Shown here one piece after another: positions 1-5,603 of a stretch of DNA of 5,708 nt. Location: contig JAFCZU010000317.1 in assembly GCA_019314185.1 (NCBI GenBank), forward strand, positions 1-5,708, in the 5' to 3' direction. The stretch comes from Deltaproteobacteria bacterium (GTDB taxonomy: Bacteria; Desulfobacterota; Desulfobacteria; Desulfobacterales; ETH-SRB1). The notes under the pieces were generated by a model. The model ran no database searches. It saw only the letters and a program-made list of their open reading frames with translations, and had not been told where the DNA came from. Numbering within the stretch: the first letter of the stretch is position 1; each line of letters starts with the position of its first letter. A program made the translations under genes and the position numbers.

Positions 1-245
1 GCAACCAGCACTTCATCATCAACTTCAGGCAAAAAGTAAATTCCCCTCTCTTTTCCTGCCATGGGAGATGCGACTCTTGCCCAGTTGCTTTCATCCTCTT
101 CACTGAGCCATGGGAATTTCACCTTGACTCGGCCCATACCATCAGGATCTTCATTGTTTGTGACAACCCCGATTACTACGCCTTGAATCTTTTTATATTT
201 CTCTTCTTGCTTTTCCGTATCAGCTAATAGGCTATACAAACTCAT
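1..245 (-). CDS. gpV/gp5-like OB-fold spike protein, N-terminal part (partial)
   Basis: The ATG at 245-243 overlaps the hub stop, and the frame stays open to the left edge, giving 81 complete codons. The translation begins MSLYSLLADTEKQEEKYKK, followed by GVVIGVVTNNEDPDGMGRVK, KFPWLSEEDESNWARVASPM and AGKERGIYFLPEVDDEVLVA. This is the classical OB-fold of phage baseplate assembly protein V, T4 gp5 and the VgrG spike, with the DP-x-G-x-GRVKV, WARV-x-SPMAG and G-x-YFLPEV-DEV-V motifs. The protein forms the trimeric spike base under the hub, and its missing C-terminus would carry the beta-helix or a short end that receives a PAAR tip. It belongs to the same transcription unit and is probably translated by coupling to the hub gene. 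The rest of the gene is outside the window. Confidence 0.93.
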   Translation of the reverse strand, partial: MSLYSLLADTEKQEEKYKKIQGVVIGVVTNNEDPDGMGRVKVKFPWLSEEDESNWARVASPMAGKERGIYFLPEVDDEVLV

Positions 246-1312
246 GAAGCATTCCTTCTGACTGTAAAATTTGAAAAATAACCATCCTGGGGTGAATATC
301 GGTGGATTACAGACGCAATATAATACGATCCACTGAACCGTTCCCCAATGCCTTCGATTTTAATTACTTTTCCTGAACGTAAGTCGGTTCGTCCAAGGCA
401 AGAACCTTCACCCTGAATCAGCGACAACACCGTATTATTAAATTTTGCTTTAGCTAATTGATCTGCTTCAGCCTGTGTCATTACCGGTCTTTCTGTAACG
501 GCTCCAATTGCAACGCCAAAAGCTGCATCTGTCAGAGCGGCTCCACTATCTTGCCCATCCATAGTCGAAACTTCGTCGCCTATGGATGCCTGTCCAACAA
601 TCTCTTTCTTTTCCTTTGGGTCCCAGCCGCGTATGGAAACTTCACTTACCTGGGGCACTGATGAAAGTCGGGGATAAAACTCCGTCAAATCGTCATTCAT
701 TTCTAGAGTTACAACTTCACTCTCTGCGTTGGAAACCGGGCGAAAAAAAAGTGTTTTATCCTCTATTACGACTTCGTATTGAATACGTTTTGCCCTGTCC
801 TGCAAAAACGCCATATCGGTTTGATTTGCCTGAACAACGTATGGATGCAACACTTCACTATCTTCAACCTCTGCCGTCAGCCCAGCCTCGCTTGCGATTT
901 TTTCAACAATTTCACTGTCTTTCTGTTCGACAAAGGTGCGTGTTTTTCGTCCTCGAAGAAGATGGTGACTCCGGTCGTAACCACGAACCGTCAAGACCGG
1001 CAGCCCATCAAGTACGAATTCAGGTTCCAAACCGGTAATTTCGCCAATAATTAAGGTCTCCAGCTCGTCCGCATACCCCATCTTTACTTCAACTACATTC
1101 CCCAGTGAAAAGAGGTCCAAATCGTCAATCAATGGTGTTTCTCCTTCCTGGGCATCCGAGTCTGTCAACTCGAATAGAAACATGCCCGGCATATCGATAT
1201 TGTCATCGACCATTACAATATTAATATGGGATTCAACCTCTACAGGTACTTGAGTTCCATTGACAAGAATTTCAAAACTGGAAAGCAAAAATCTGTCAGG
1301 TGATGCAACCAT
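242..1312 (-). CDS. Phage late control D / gp27-like hub protein (Afp8 N-terminal half equivalent)
   Basis: This 356-aa protein has the features of the gpD/gp27 hub family that forms a trimer linking the sixfold tube to the threefold spike, also found as the N-terminal half of VgrG. Visible signs are the first barrel strands (SSFEILVNGTQVPVEVES, residues 11-28; MFLFELTDSD), the VEVKMGY and LIIGEITGLEPEF strands, VRGYDRSHHLLRGRKTRTF (about 109-127), MAFLQDRAKRIQYEVVIEDK, the RGWDPKEKKEIVGQ segment, and the closing GSYYIASVIHRYSP followed by GYFSNFTVRR. The start at ATG 1312 has AAGGA five bases upstream. The stop overlaps the next start as ATGA (242-245). Here hub and spike are separate genes, unlike Afp8 or VgrG where they are fused. 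The length is normal and no defect is visible. Confidence 0.93.
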   Translation of the reverse strand: MVASPDRFLLSSFEILVNGTQVPVEVESHINIVMVDDNIDMPGMFLFELTDSDAQEGETPLIDDLDLFSLGNVVEVKMGYADELETLIIGEITGLEPEFVLDGLPVLTVRGYDRSHHLLRGRKTRTFVEQKDSEIVEKIASEAGLTAEVEDSEVLHPYVVQANQTDMAFLQDRAKRIQYEVVIEDKTLFFRPVSNAESEVVTLEMNDDLTEFYPRLSSVPQVSEVSIRGWDPKEKKEIVGQASIGDEVSTMDGQDSGAALTDAAFGVAIGAVTERPVMTQAEADQLAKAKFNNTVLSLIQGEGSCLGRTDLRSGKVIKIEGIGERFSGSYYIASVIHRYSPQDGYFSNFTVRRNAS

Positions 1313-1324
1313 TTTAATCCTTCC

Positions 1325-2017
1325 CTATCTTGATAATTTCGGAATAGACAACATCTGTCCAATATTCAACCGACGGGGATCATCAATACTATTTTCTTCG
1401 GCAATAATACGCCACCGTGTCGGGTCACGGTAAATCTCGGCAGCAATACTGCTCAGTGTGTCCCCCCCCTTTATAATCCGAGTAGTGAACACTGGGTCGG
1501 TCTCTCTTTTATCATCTTCAGGGGGCAAATATTCCCGAAAAGAAACAGTCAGATTGGCTCGAAGTGGTACCCCACTGCTTGTAAAGAGTGTAAATCTTTG
1601 TGTCAGGTTGGTTACGACGCCCCTGAAAGGAAAAGCCGCCCCCCAGGAAACTAAACAAACCGGGGGTTTTTCTTTATCACGTTCGATTCGGCTAAGCTCT
1701 ACGATTTTATTTGTTTCATTTCGCACATCACTCATAGGAGTGATCCCTTCAATAGGCAAGGTCGTATCATAAAATAATTCAAGAGAGAGCTGACGGGCAC
1801 TGCCCCCACCAAAGGCTACTTGTGGTGCATTTAAGCCTCTCCTGGTTTGTTCTTCATTTTGATTTTCCGAAGATCCACCACTATTTATTCCTGTTGTTCC
1901 TGGAGAATTCCATCCCACAGATTTGCTGATCGAATAAGAAGTCGGATTGAAAAGGACTTCAATCTCTTTCAACTTTGAGGGAGATTGTGGAGTTATTGTT
2001 AGTTTCTCTAATTTCAT
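1325..2017 (-). CDS. LysM-domain baseplate hub protein (Afp7 / gp53-like)
   Basis: The 230-aa product has an N-terminal eCIS baseplate domain with the mark EVLFNPTSYSISKSVGW (about residues 20-36), a beta-rich middle (RQLSLELFYDTT; VSWGAAFPFRGVVTNLTQRFTLF; PLRANLTVSFREY), and a C-terminal LysM domain (about 179-226) with KGGDTLSSIAAEIYRDPTRW, the N-x-IDDPRRL segment and IGQMLSIP. In Afp/PVC-type particles the equivalent protein sits between tube and spike hub, and its LysM fold probably serves as an internal protein contact, as in T4 gp53, and not as a cell-wall binder. A Gly/Ser/Asn-rich loop at about 38-60 is likely flexible. Length is typical of the family. The gene follows the repeat protein by 2 bp and precedes the hub gene by 12 bp, the conserved LysM-gpD-gpV order. 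No signal peptide is seen, as expected for a cytoplasmically assembled particle. Confidence 0.92.
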   Translation of the reverse strand: MKLEKLTITPQSPSKLKEIEVLFNPTSYSISKSVGWNSPGTTGINSGGSSENQNEEQTRRGLNAPQVAFGGGSARQLSLELFYDTTLPIEGITPMSDVRNETNKIVELSRIERDKEKPPVCLVSWGAAFPFRGVVTNLTQRFTLFTSSGVPLRANLTVSFREYLPPEDDKRETDPVFTTRIIKGGDTLSSIAAEIYRDPTRWRIIAEENSIDDPRRLNIGQMLSIPKLSR

Positions 2018-2019
2018 TT

Positions 2020-4020
2020 CTATACTCCCCGACGCTCACGCTCAACAGCCAGTTTTCGATATATTATACGGCTTACCTGATCAGCTATTTTTGACAAATC
2101 AATTCTGCTGCTACCTGACGATGTTCTTTGTTCTGAGATATTATTTTCAATAGTATCCATAGAGTTTGCCTCAATAACGGACCCATGCGATGAAACTGCT
2201 TGATTAGACATAGACAGCATATTTTCACCAGCCGAACTCATTGATACTGATATTGGTTTTTTAATAGGATGAACAGTTTGTCCCGGAGAGATACTCGCCG
2301 GTGTTGTATTACTTTCATTATTCCGCCAAATCAATGCAGGTGTCCGCTGTATCTGATATGATGTTGAGCAAATTATGGAAGGAGTTTCAGTTTTTAGAGC
2401 AATTCCGGGTTCAAGAATATTATTTTTTATTTTTTTTGATACGGGAGGGGAAACAGAGGAAATACTATTATTTTCTTTTCTAAAAATAGTAGGCTCCGGA
2501 AAGCTACTCTTCACAATCAAGTTCGATGATTCTTGATATGTATCGCCTTTTTTCCGAATTATGGGCATAGCAATCGAGGTATGCGACATACTTTCCGGCA
2601 ATGAAACAGATTTTTCAACAACTGCTGTTTCCCCGGATATCATTTTATCGTTGATGGTCGTTACATCGGCGCCTTTATCTCTCACTATGTTAGTTACCCT
2701 GTCTTCTACCCCTTTTTTTCTCATGACTAATGATGCATTGAAGCTGCTATTGTTACTTTTTTTTTTGATCACAAACTGCCGATTATCCGGATCATTCTTT
2801 TTTTGAATTGCAGGAAGCGATAATTTAGTTGTCGGCAATCCCCTTCGAGCTATTTTCCACTTTGCATTATCAACCTGATGATGAATTTCAGTATTCACGG
2901 AAGCGGTTATCTTTTTATTATTTAGCCTTTGCTCTTCACTGTTTGGCTTGACAGATTCATGGAACAAATCTCCCGGCAAACCGGTTGTTTTTCCCTTTTG
3001 TTGGATAGTTTGTTTTATCGTGTTGGCTTTAACTATAGCAGTATGTGAGTTTGATTCAGGTTTGACGGTGCTTTCCGAATCAACTTCTCTTTTTTGCAAA
3101 CTTACTGATTTCGTTTCTGATTTAACAACATTTTCAGAATGAAGTGCTTGCGGTATTGCTTTTACAGTCGGAAGATGACTCTCATGTGACTTCGATGCGA
3201 TATCTTTATAAGCTACATCGCTTGACAAGTCGGATGATTTTTTCTTGCGCTGGATAGTGTTAGCCGTACCAGCACTAAATGTTGTTTTTCCTTTAGCAGC
3301 AGCCTCCGAGTCAACTTCCTTCATTTGCAGGTTTGCTGTTGGTTTTAGTTTAGAAATGTTTTCAGAATGAAGTGCTTGCGGTATTGCTTTCACAGTCGGA
3401 AGATGACTCTCATGTGACTTCGATGCGATATCTTTATAAGCTACATCGCTTGACAAGTCGGATGATTTTTTCTTGCGCTGGATAGTGTCAGCCGTACCAA
3501 TACTAAATGTTGTTTTTCCTTTAGCAGCAGCCTCCGAGTCAACTTCCTTCATTTGCAGGTTTGCTGTTGGTTTTGGTTTAGAAATGTTTTCAGAATGAAG
3601 CGCTTGAGGTATTGCTTGCACGGTCGGAAGATGACTCTCATTTGACTTCAATTTGATATCACCATAACTTACATCGCTTGGCAAATCGGATGCTGATTTC
3701 TTGCGCTGGATAGTAGGTTTCACCAAACGGCCATTATCAAATTCATTTTTTTTTAGAGATCTATCTTTATTATTTTGAACCCATTGTGCATTAACAATCT
3801 GAATGTGTTCTCCACCGGTATCGTTAATCATTCCCTTTCGTTCTGCTAATCTCATCAATAAAGGTGAAGAAGGTGCTGTCATGCTCCGTATGCGTGATAT
3901 TAAATTATCAGCGAACTTAAGATTGATTACACCAGGTTGTGACAGTGGTCTTGTCAATCGTTTGACCAAATTGTCATTTTGCCGGGTTTGATCGCTGTTT
4001 GATGTTGATTTAGCTGTCAT
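2020..4020 (-). CDS. Large low-complexity repeat protein of the eCIS cluster, function unknown
   Basis: A 666-aa protein starting at ATG 4020 with AGGTGG (4024-4029) just upstream. No enzyme domain or membrane span is visible. The first about 90 residues look ordered (PLLMRLAERKG, IVNAQWVQN), and the last about 28 residues form a predicted amphipathic helix with a basic end, IADQVSRIIYRKLAVERERRGV. I recall similar ERERRG-type ends on large variable proteins in other eCIS loci. Between them lies a Ser/Thr/Asn/Lys-rich, probably disordered region with three 76-residue repeats (residues 104-331) and about a dozen short motifs like IQRKK, LQMKE, VMRKKG and IIRKKG. There is one Cys (551). The gene sits between the second tube gene and the LysM gene, 11 bp and 2 bp away, so it is co-translated with baseplate parts. 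It could be a flexible baseplate or tube-associated linker, a cargo adaptor, or a length-measuring element; none of these is shown. Confidence 0.8.
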   Translation of the reverse strand: MTAKSTSNSDQTRQNDNLVKRLTRPLSQPGVINLKFADNLISRIRSMTAPSSPLLMRLAERKGMINDTGGEHIQIVNAQWVQNNKDRSLKKNEFDNGRLVKPTIQRKKSASDLPSDVSYGDIKLKSNESHLPTVQAIPQALHSENISKPKPTANLQMKEVDSEAAAKGKTTFSIGTADTIQRKKKSSDLSSDVAYKDIASKSHESHLPTVKAIPQALHSENISKLKPTANLQMKEVDSEAAAKGKTTFSAGTANTIQRKKKSSDLSSDVAYKDIASKSHESHLPTVKAIPQALHSENVVKSETKSVSLQKREVDSESTVKPESNSHTAIVKANTIKQTIQQKGKTTGLPGDLFHESVKPNSEEQRLNNKKITASVNTEIHHQVDNAKWKIARRGLPTTKLSLPAIQKKNDPDNRQFVIKKKSNNSSFNASLVMRKKGVEDRVTNIVRDKGADVTTINDKMISGETAVVEKSVSLPESMSHTSIAMPIIRKKGDTYQESSNLIVKSSFPEPTIFRKENNSISSVSPPVSKKIKNNILEPGIALKTETPSIICSTSYQIQRTPALIWRNNESNTTPASISPGQTVHPIKKPISVSMSSAGENMLSMSNQAVSSHGSVIEANSMDTIENNISEQRTSSGSSRIDLSKIADQVSRIIYRKLAVERERRGV
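2025..2030 (-). promoter_or_regulatory. Shine-Dalgarno site of the LysM gene, inside the preceding gene
   Basis: GGGGAG lies seven bases before the ATG at 2017-2015 and is made by the last codons (Arg-Gly-Val) of the 666-aa protein. The start of the LysM gene therefore depends on sequence within the upstream coding region, which fits translational coupling across a two-base gap. Confidence 0.7.
3028..3711 (-). repeat. In-frame tandem repeat, 3 x 228 bp (76 aa)
   Basis: Three units lie head to tail inside the 666-aa protein: 3711-3484, 3483-3256 and 3255-3028, with an exact spacing of 228 bp (for example TTTTCAGAAT on the plus strand at 3131, 3359 and 3587). Each unit starts IQRKK, passes through ESHLPTV and AIPQALHSEN, and has an LQMKEVDSE-type motif near residue 52. 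The second and third units differ by about one base over some 125 bp (3356-3483 against 3128-3255), and the first and second by about three bases over 117 bp (3484-3600 against 3256-3372). The third unit diverges after HSEN, and the first diverges in its opening part. This patchwork suggests recent unequal exchange or gene conversion. Confidence 0.95.
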
Positions 4021-4031
4021 AATCCACCTGC

Positions 4032-4542
4032 TTAAAGTAAATCACCTGCCGCTCCTGCAATACCTCGTGCCGCCGAGAGAGCAGTGCTCTCTTTTGGTTT
4101 CACAATACCCTGGTGGACCAATTCCACTGCCTCCACCGCAACATTGGCGCTCTCAGCACGAAAATCAGGCCCTGACCATTTAACGGGGATCAAGTAAAAA
4201 AATGCTTCCATTCTTTCTCTCAAAGGGCTTTCCTGCAGAAATTGATTCTGAAACTTCCACGAACCATTGCCAGAGCAAGTCAATATCTGTCAGGCCATGT
4301 TTTAACACCAGGTTCTGGGGGTACATAGTTGAGCCGGGCAGTTTGTGTATATATTCATTGACTCCCCCTTCCCGGTAATCCTTTACTTCAATTTCCACCT
4401 GCATTCCGGTGACTTCGGAAAATCCTCCGATTATCAACCCTTCAATTTCAACAAGAAAGTTATACGCTTTATAGGGATCATTACGAATGCCAAGCAGTTG
4501 GGTTCCAGCAGAAAAAGCTGCATTTACCCCTGGTATTGCCAT
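4032..4542 (-). pseudogene. Second tube-type protein (Afp5-like), frame broken by a deletion
   Basis: The first part (ATG 4542, with AAGGAG at 4550-4555 seven bases upstream) reads as a good tube protein: RNDPYKAYNFLVEIEG, GFSEVTGMQ, YREGGVNEYIHKLPGS, LLWQWF, FERKNGSIFLLDP, and then stops at TAA (4180-4182), giving 120 aa. The missing end of the same family is found one frame over: PVKWSGPDF, NVAVEAVELVHQG, then an Ala/Gly-rich tail to TAA at 4032-4034. Aligned with the intact tube gene upstream, LLD and the P-x-KW motif should be separated by 15 residues, including the RWNF beta strand; here one base separates them. So about 44 nt seem to be lost near 4182-4192, shifting the frame. The product would be a truncated tube subunit lacking its closing strands and probably unable to form rings. 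In related loci this position holds a tube initiator or tube-baseplate adaptor. An assembly error is possible but must explain a lost block, not just one base. Confidence 0.82.
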
Positions 4543-4574
4543 ATATTTTCTCCTTTAATCCAACCAATCAAGGT

Positions 4575-4733
4575 TCAACTCTCATTCAACCGCTTATTAA
4601 TATGAGCGACTTCACTGACCCACCTTTGGCGCTCTTTATGATCCAGGCCCATGATCTGGTCATAAGGCCAATGAAAGTGATATGCGATGAAGGCTACCTC
4701 CTCGAACAACCTACTCGAGGGGTAGCCGATCAT
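4575..4733 (-). CDS. DUF6760-like 52-aa protein
   Basis: A short frame on the minus strand encodes 52 residues starting MIGYPSSRLFEEVAFIAYHF, then HWPYDQIMGLDHKERQRWV, then a helix ending in KRLNES. This is the pattern I know as DUF6760 in contractile-tail gene clusters: a YP-S-x-L-x-EEVAFIAYHFHW start, a DQIMGL-x-H-x-ER-RW core, and a short charged end. Its biochemical role is not established to my knowledge. The likely explanation is a helical hairpin that takes part in tube or baseplate assembly. Its ATG overlaps the TGA of the preceding gene (ATGA, 4730-4733), and a GGAGGTGAG stretch lies about 15 bases upstream within that gene. It ends 32 bp before the second tube gene. The small size means it is easily missed by gene finders. 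The Trp/Tyr/His-rich conserved character and the coupled start make it convincing as a real gene. Confidence 0.85.
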   Translation of the reverse strand: MIGYPSSRLFEEVAFIAYHFHWPYDQIMGLDHKERQRWVSEVAHINKRLNES

Positions 4734-5095
4734 TCCCCCGAGCCGCTCACCTCCACCTGAAATTTTTTATCGCAGTGAGGGCAGTTGACTAACAGGCGAT
4801 TATGACCCTCATGATTGACCCGAACATAGAGATCCTGCAAAAACTGCAAGTCCGCCGAAAAAAGTCCTTCGATGATCTTGGGATTAATGTGCTCAAGATC
4901 ACCCAGGCGCGTTATAACACGCGACAACAATATAATTATCAGATAACCCGGATTGGCCTGAACACGGGGATCTTTCATAGGGGCTATCTCATCATAAGCT
5001 GTTGAAAGCCTCATTTTTCCTTCCCGGTGCAAAGTCCCTTCAGGATCTATATGTCCGCGTGGCAAAGTAAAATCAAACTCGGTCTGTAGTGTCAT
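4730..5095 (-). CDS. T4 baseplate hub chaperone-like small protein
   Basis: This 121-aa protein matches in my recollection the family annotated in eCIS loci as T4 family baseplate hub assembly chaperone or phage tail assembly protein. Its most typical part is the middle: DEIAPMKDPRVQANPGYL, then a hydrophobic helix IIILLSRVITRLG (about residues 53-65), and EGLFSADLQFLQDLY (76-90). The hydrophobic helix is amphipathic in context and probably not a membrane span. Near the C-terminus there is a CPHC pair (Cys105, Cys108), half of a zinc-ribbon; no second pair exists, so metal binding would need a dimer or a partner. The gene begins at the ATG overlapping the tube stop (ATGA, 5092-5095) and ends overlapping the next start (ATGA, 4730-4733), so it is probably translated by coupling. 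The role is inferred from family and position: assisting baseplate or hub assembly, not a major structural part. Confidence 0.78.
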   Translation of the reverse strand: MTLQTEFDFTLPRGHIDPEGTLHREGKMRLSTAYDEIAPMKDPRVQANPGYLIIILLSRVITRLGDLEHINPKIIEGLFSADLQFLQDLYVRVNHEGHNRLLVNCPHCDKKFQVEVSGSGE

Positions 5096-5526
5096 GCCTT
5101 ACTAATCCCTTCGTGGGCAATATCCAGAGACTCAATGGCAACCTCTGTGCCCGTGGCGTTAAAACTGGGGCCTGTCCACTTGGTTGGCCATGCCTCAATA
5201 AAATTCCAGCGCATTTTTTCCTCACCCGCATCATCTAACAGAACAATAGAGCCATTCTTTCGCTCTACTTTTCCATCAATACAGGTTTTCCTCCAGTCCC
5301 ACAGCTCCGCATCATCAGTAATTCCCCATTTGAGTGAGATGTTTGAGTATTTGTTTATGCCGGGAAGTTTACGAGGCGTTAAAGCGTCGGTTCCCTCACG
5401 GTATTCAACCGGATCCTGTGTCGCATCCAGACCTGAGCACTCCCTAAATCCGGCGCGGGTAATGCCGTCAATCTCAATTAAAAAATTATACGCACGATAT
5501 GGGTCGTTACGATCTCCTGCTGGCAT
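5092..5526 (-). CDS. Inner tube protein (T4 gp19-like / Afp1-Afp5 family)
   Basis: This 144-aa protein has the usual length and layout of eCIS and T4-like inner tube subunits, which stack as hexameric rings inside the sheath to form the channel pushed into the target. Visible family marks are the N-terminal RNDPYRAYNFLIEIDG strand (residues about 6-21), GFRECSGLD, the YREG turn, the KLPG loop, the WDW segment, ERKNGSIVLLD, the RWNF strand, the P-x-KW-x-GP motif, and a C-terminal AIESLDIAHEG strand and helix. I chose the ATG at 5526 because a strong AGGAGG lies seven bases upstream; a GTG at 5556 is rejected. The stop codon overlaps the next gene's start as ATGA (5092-5095). It follows the sheath gene, as in most contractile systems. 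It is intact, unlike the paralogous tube gene at 4542-4032, to which it is clearly homologous. Confidence 0.93.
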   Translation of the reverse strand: MPAGDRNDPYRAYNFLIEIDGITRAGFRECSGLDATQDPVEYREGTDALTPRKLPGINKYSNISLKWGITDDAELWDWRKTCIDGKVERKNGSIVLLDDAGEEKMRWNFIEAWPTKWTGPSFNATGTEVAIESLDIAHEGISKA

Positions 5527-5533
5527 AATTAAA

Positions 5534-5539
5534 CCTCCT
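5534..5539 (-). promoter_or_regulatory. Strong Shine-Dalgarno site of the tube gene
   Basis: The minus strand reads AAAGGAGGT here, with the core AGGAGG seven bases before the ATG at 5526-5524. This near-perfect site decides the start of the tube protein: the frame stays open upstream to a GTG at 5556, but that start would place this site inside the coding sequence and add a ten-residue extension not expected in tube proteins. The strength of the site fits the high copy number of tube subunits per particle. Confidence 0.85.
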
Positions 5540-5603
5540 TTCTTGTATTCCTTCACAATGAAACCGTGAGCCGTAATCCGGCAACTGCAAAGGGTTTATT
5601 TCT

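Noticed and set aside
586..1038. Plus-strand open frames of 60 to 150 aa opposite the minus-strand genes (for example 586-1038 and 5135-5569)
   Set aside because: They lie antisense to genes with clear family motifs, show no recognisable domain, and have no convincing ribosome binding sites.
3028..3711. CRISPR array or mobile-element repeats
   Set aside because: The units are 228 bp, directly adjacent without spacers, in frame, and translate to a continuous protein. They are coding tandem repeats.
4185..4205. Possible programmed frameshift at T_TTT_TTA (minus strand) in the second tube gene
   Set aside because: The heptamer is in the right register for a -1 shift, but that shift reads ACT then TGA and stops at once. 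Reaching the downstream tube sequence needs a +1 shift, and the product would still lack about 15 core residues, so a deletion explains the data better.
4193..4283. Separate 83-aa gene starting at ATG 4283
   Set aside because: Its first about 30 residues are an off-frame reading of the well-conserved FERKNGSIFLLD region. Only its later part is tube sequence, so it is the broken end of the tube gene and not a gene of its own.
5527..5556. Tube protein start at GTG 5556
   Set aside because: It would bury the AAAGGAGGT ribosome binding site in the coding region and add an atypical N-terminal extension. ATG 5526 is ideally spaced from that site.
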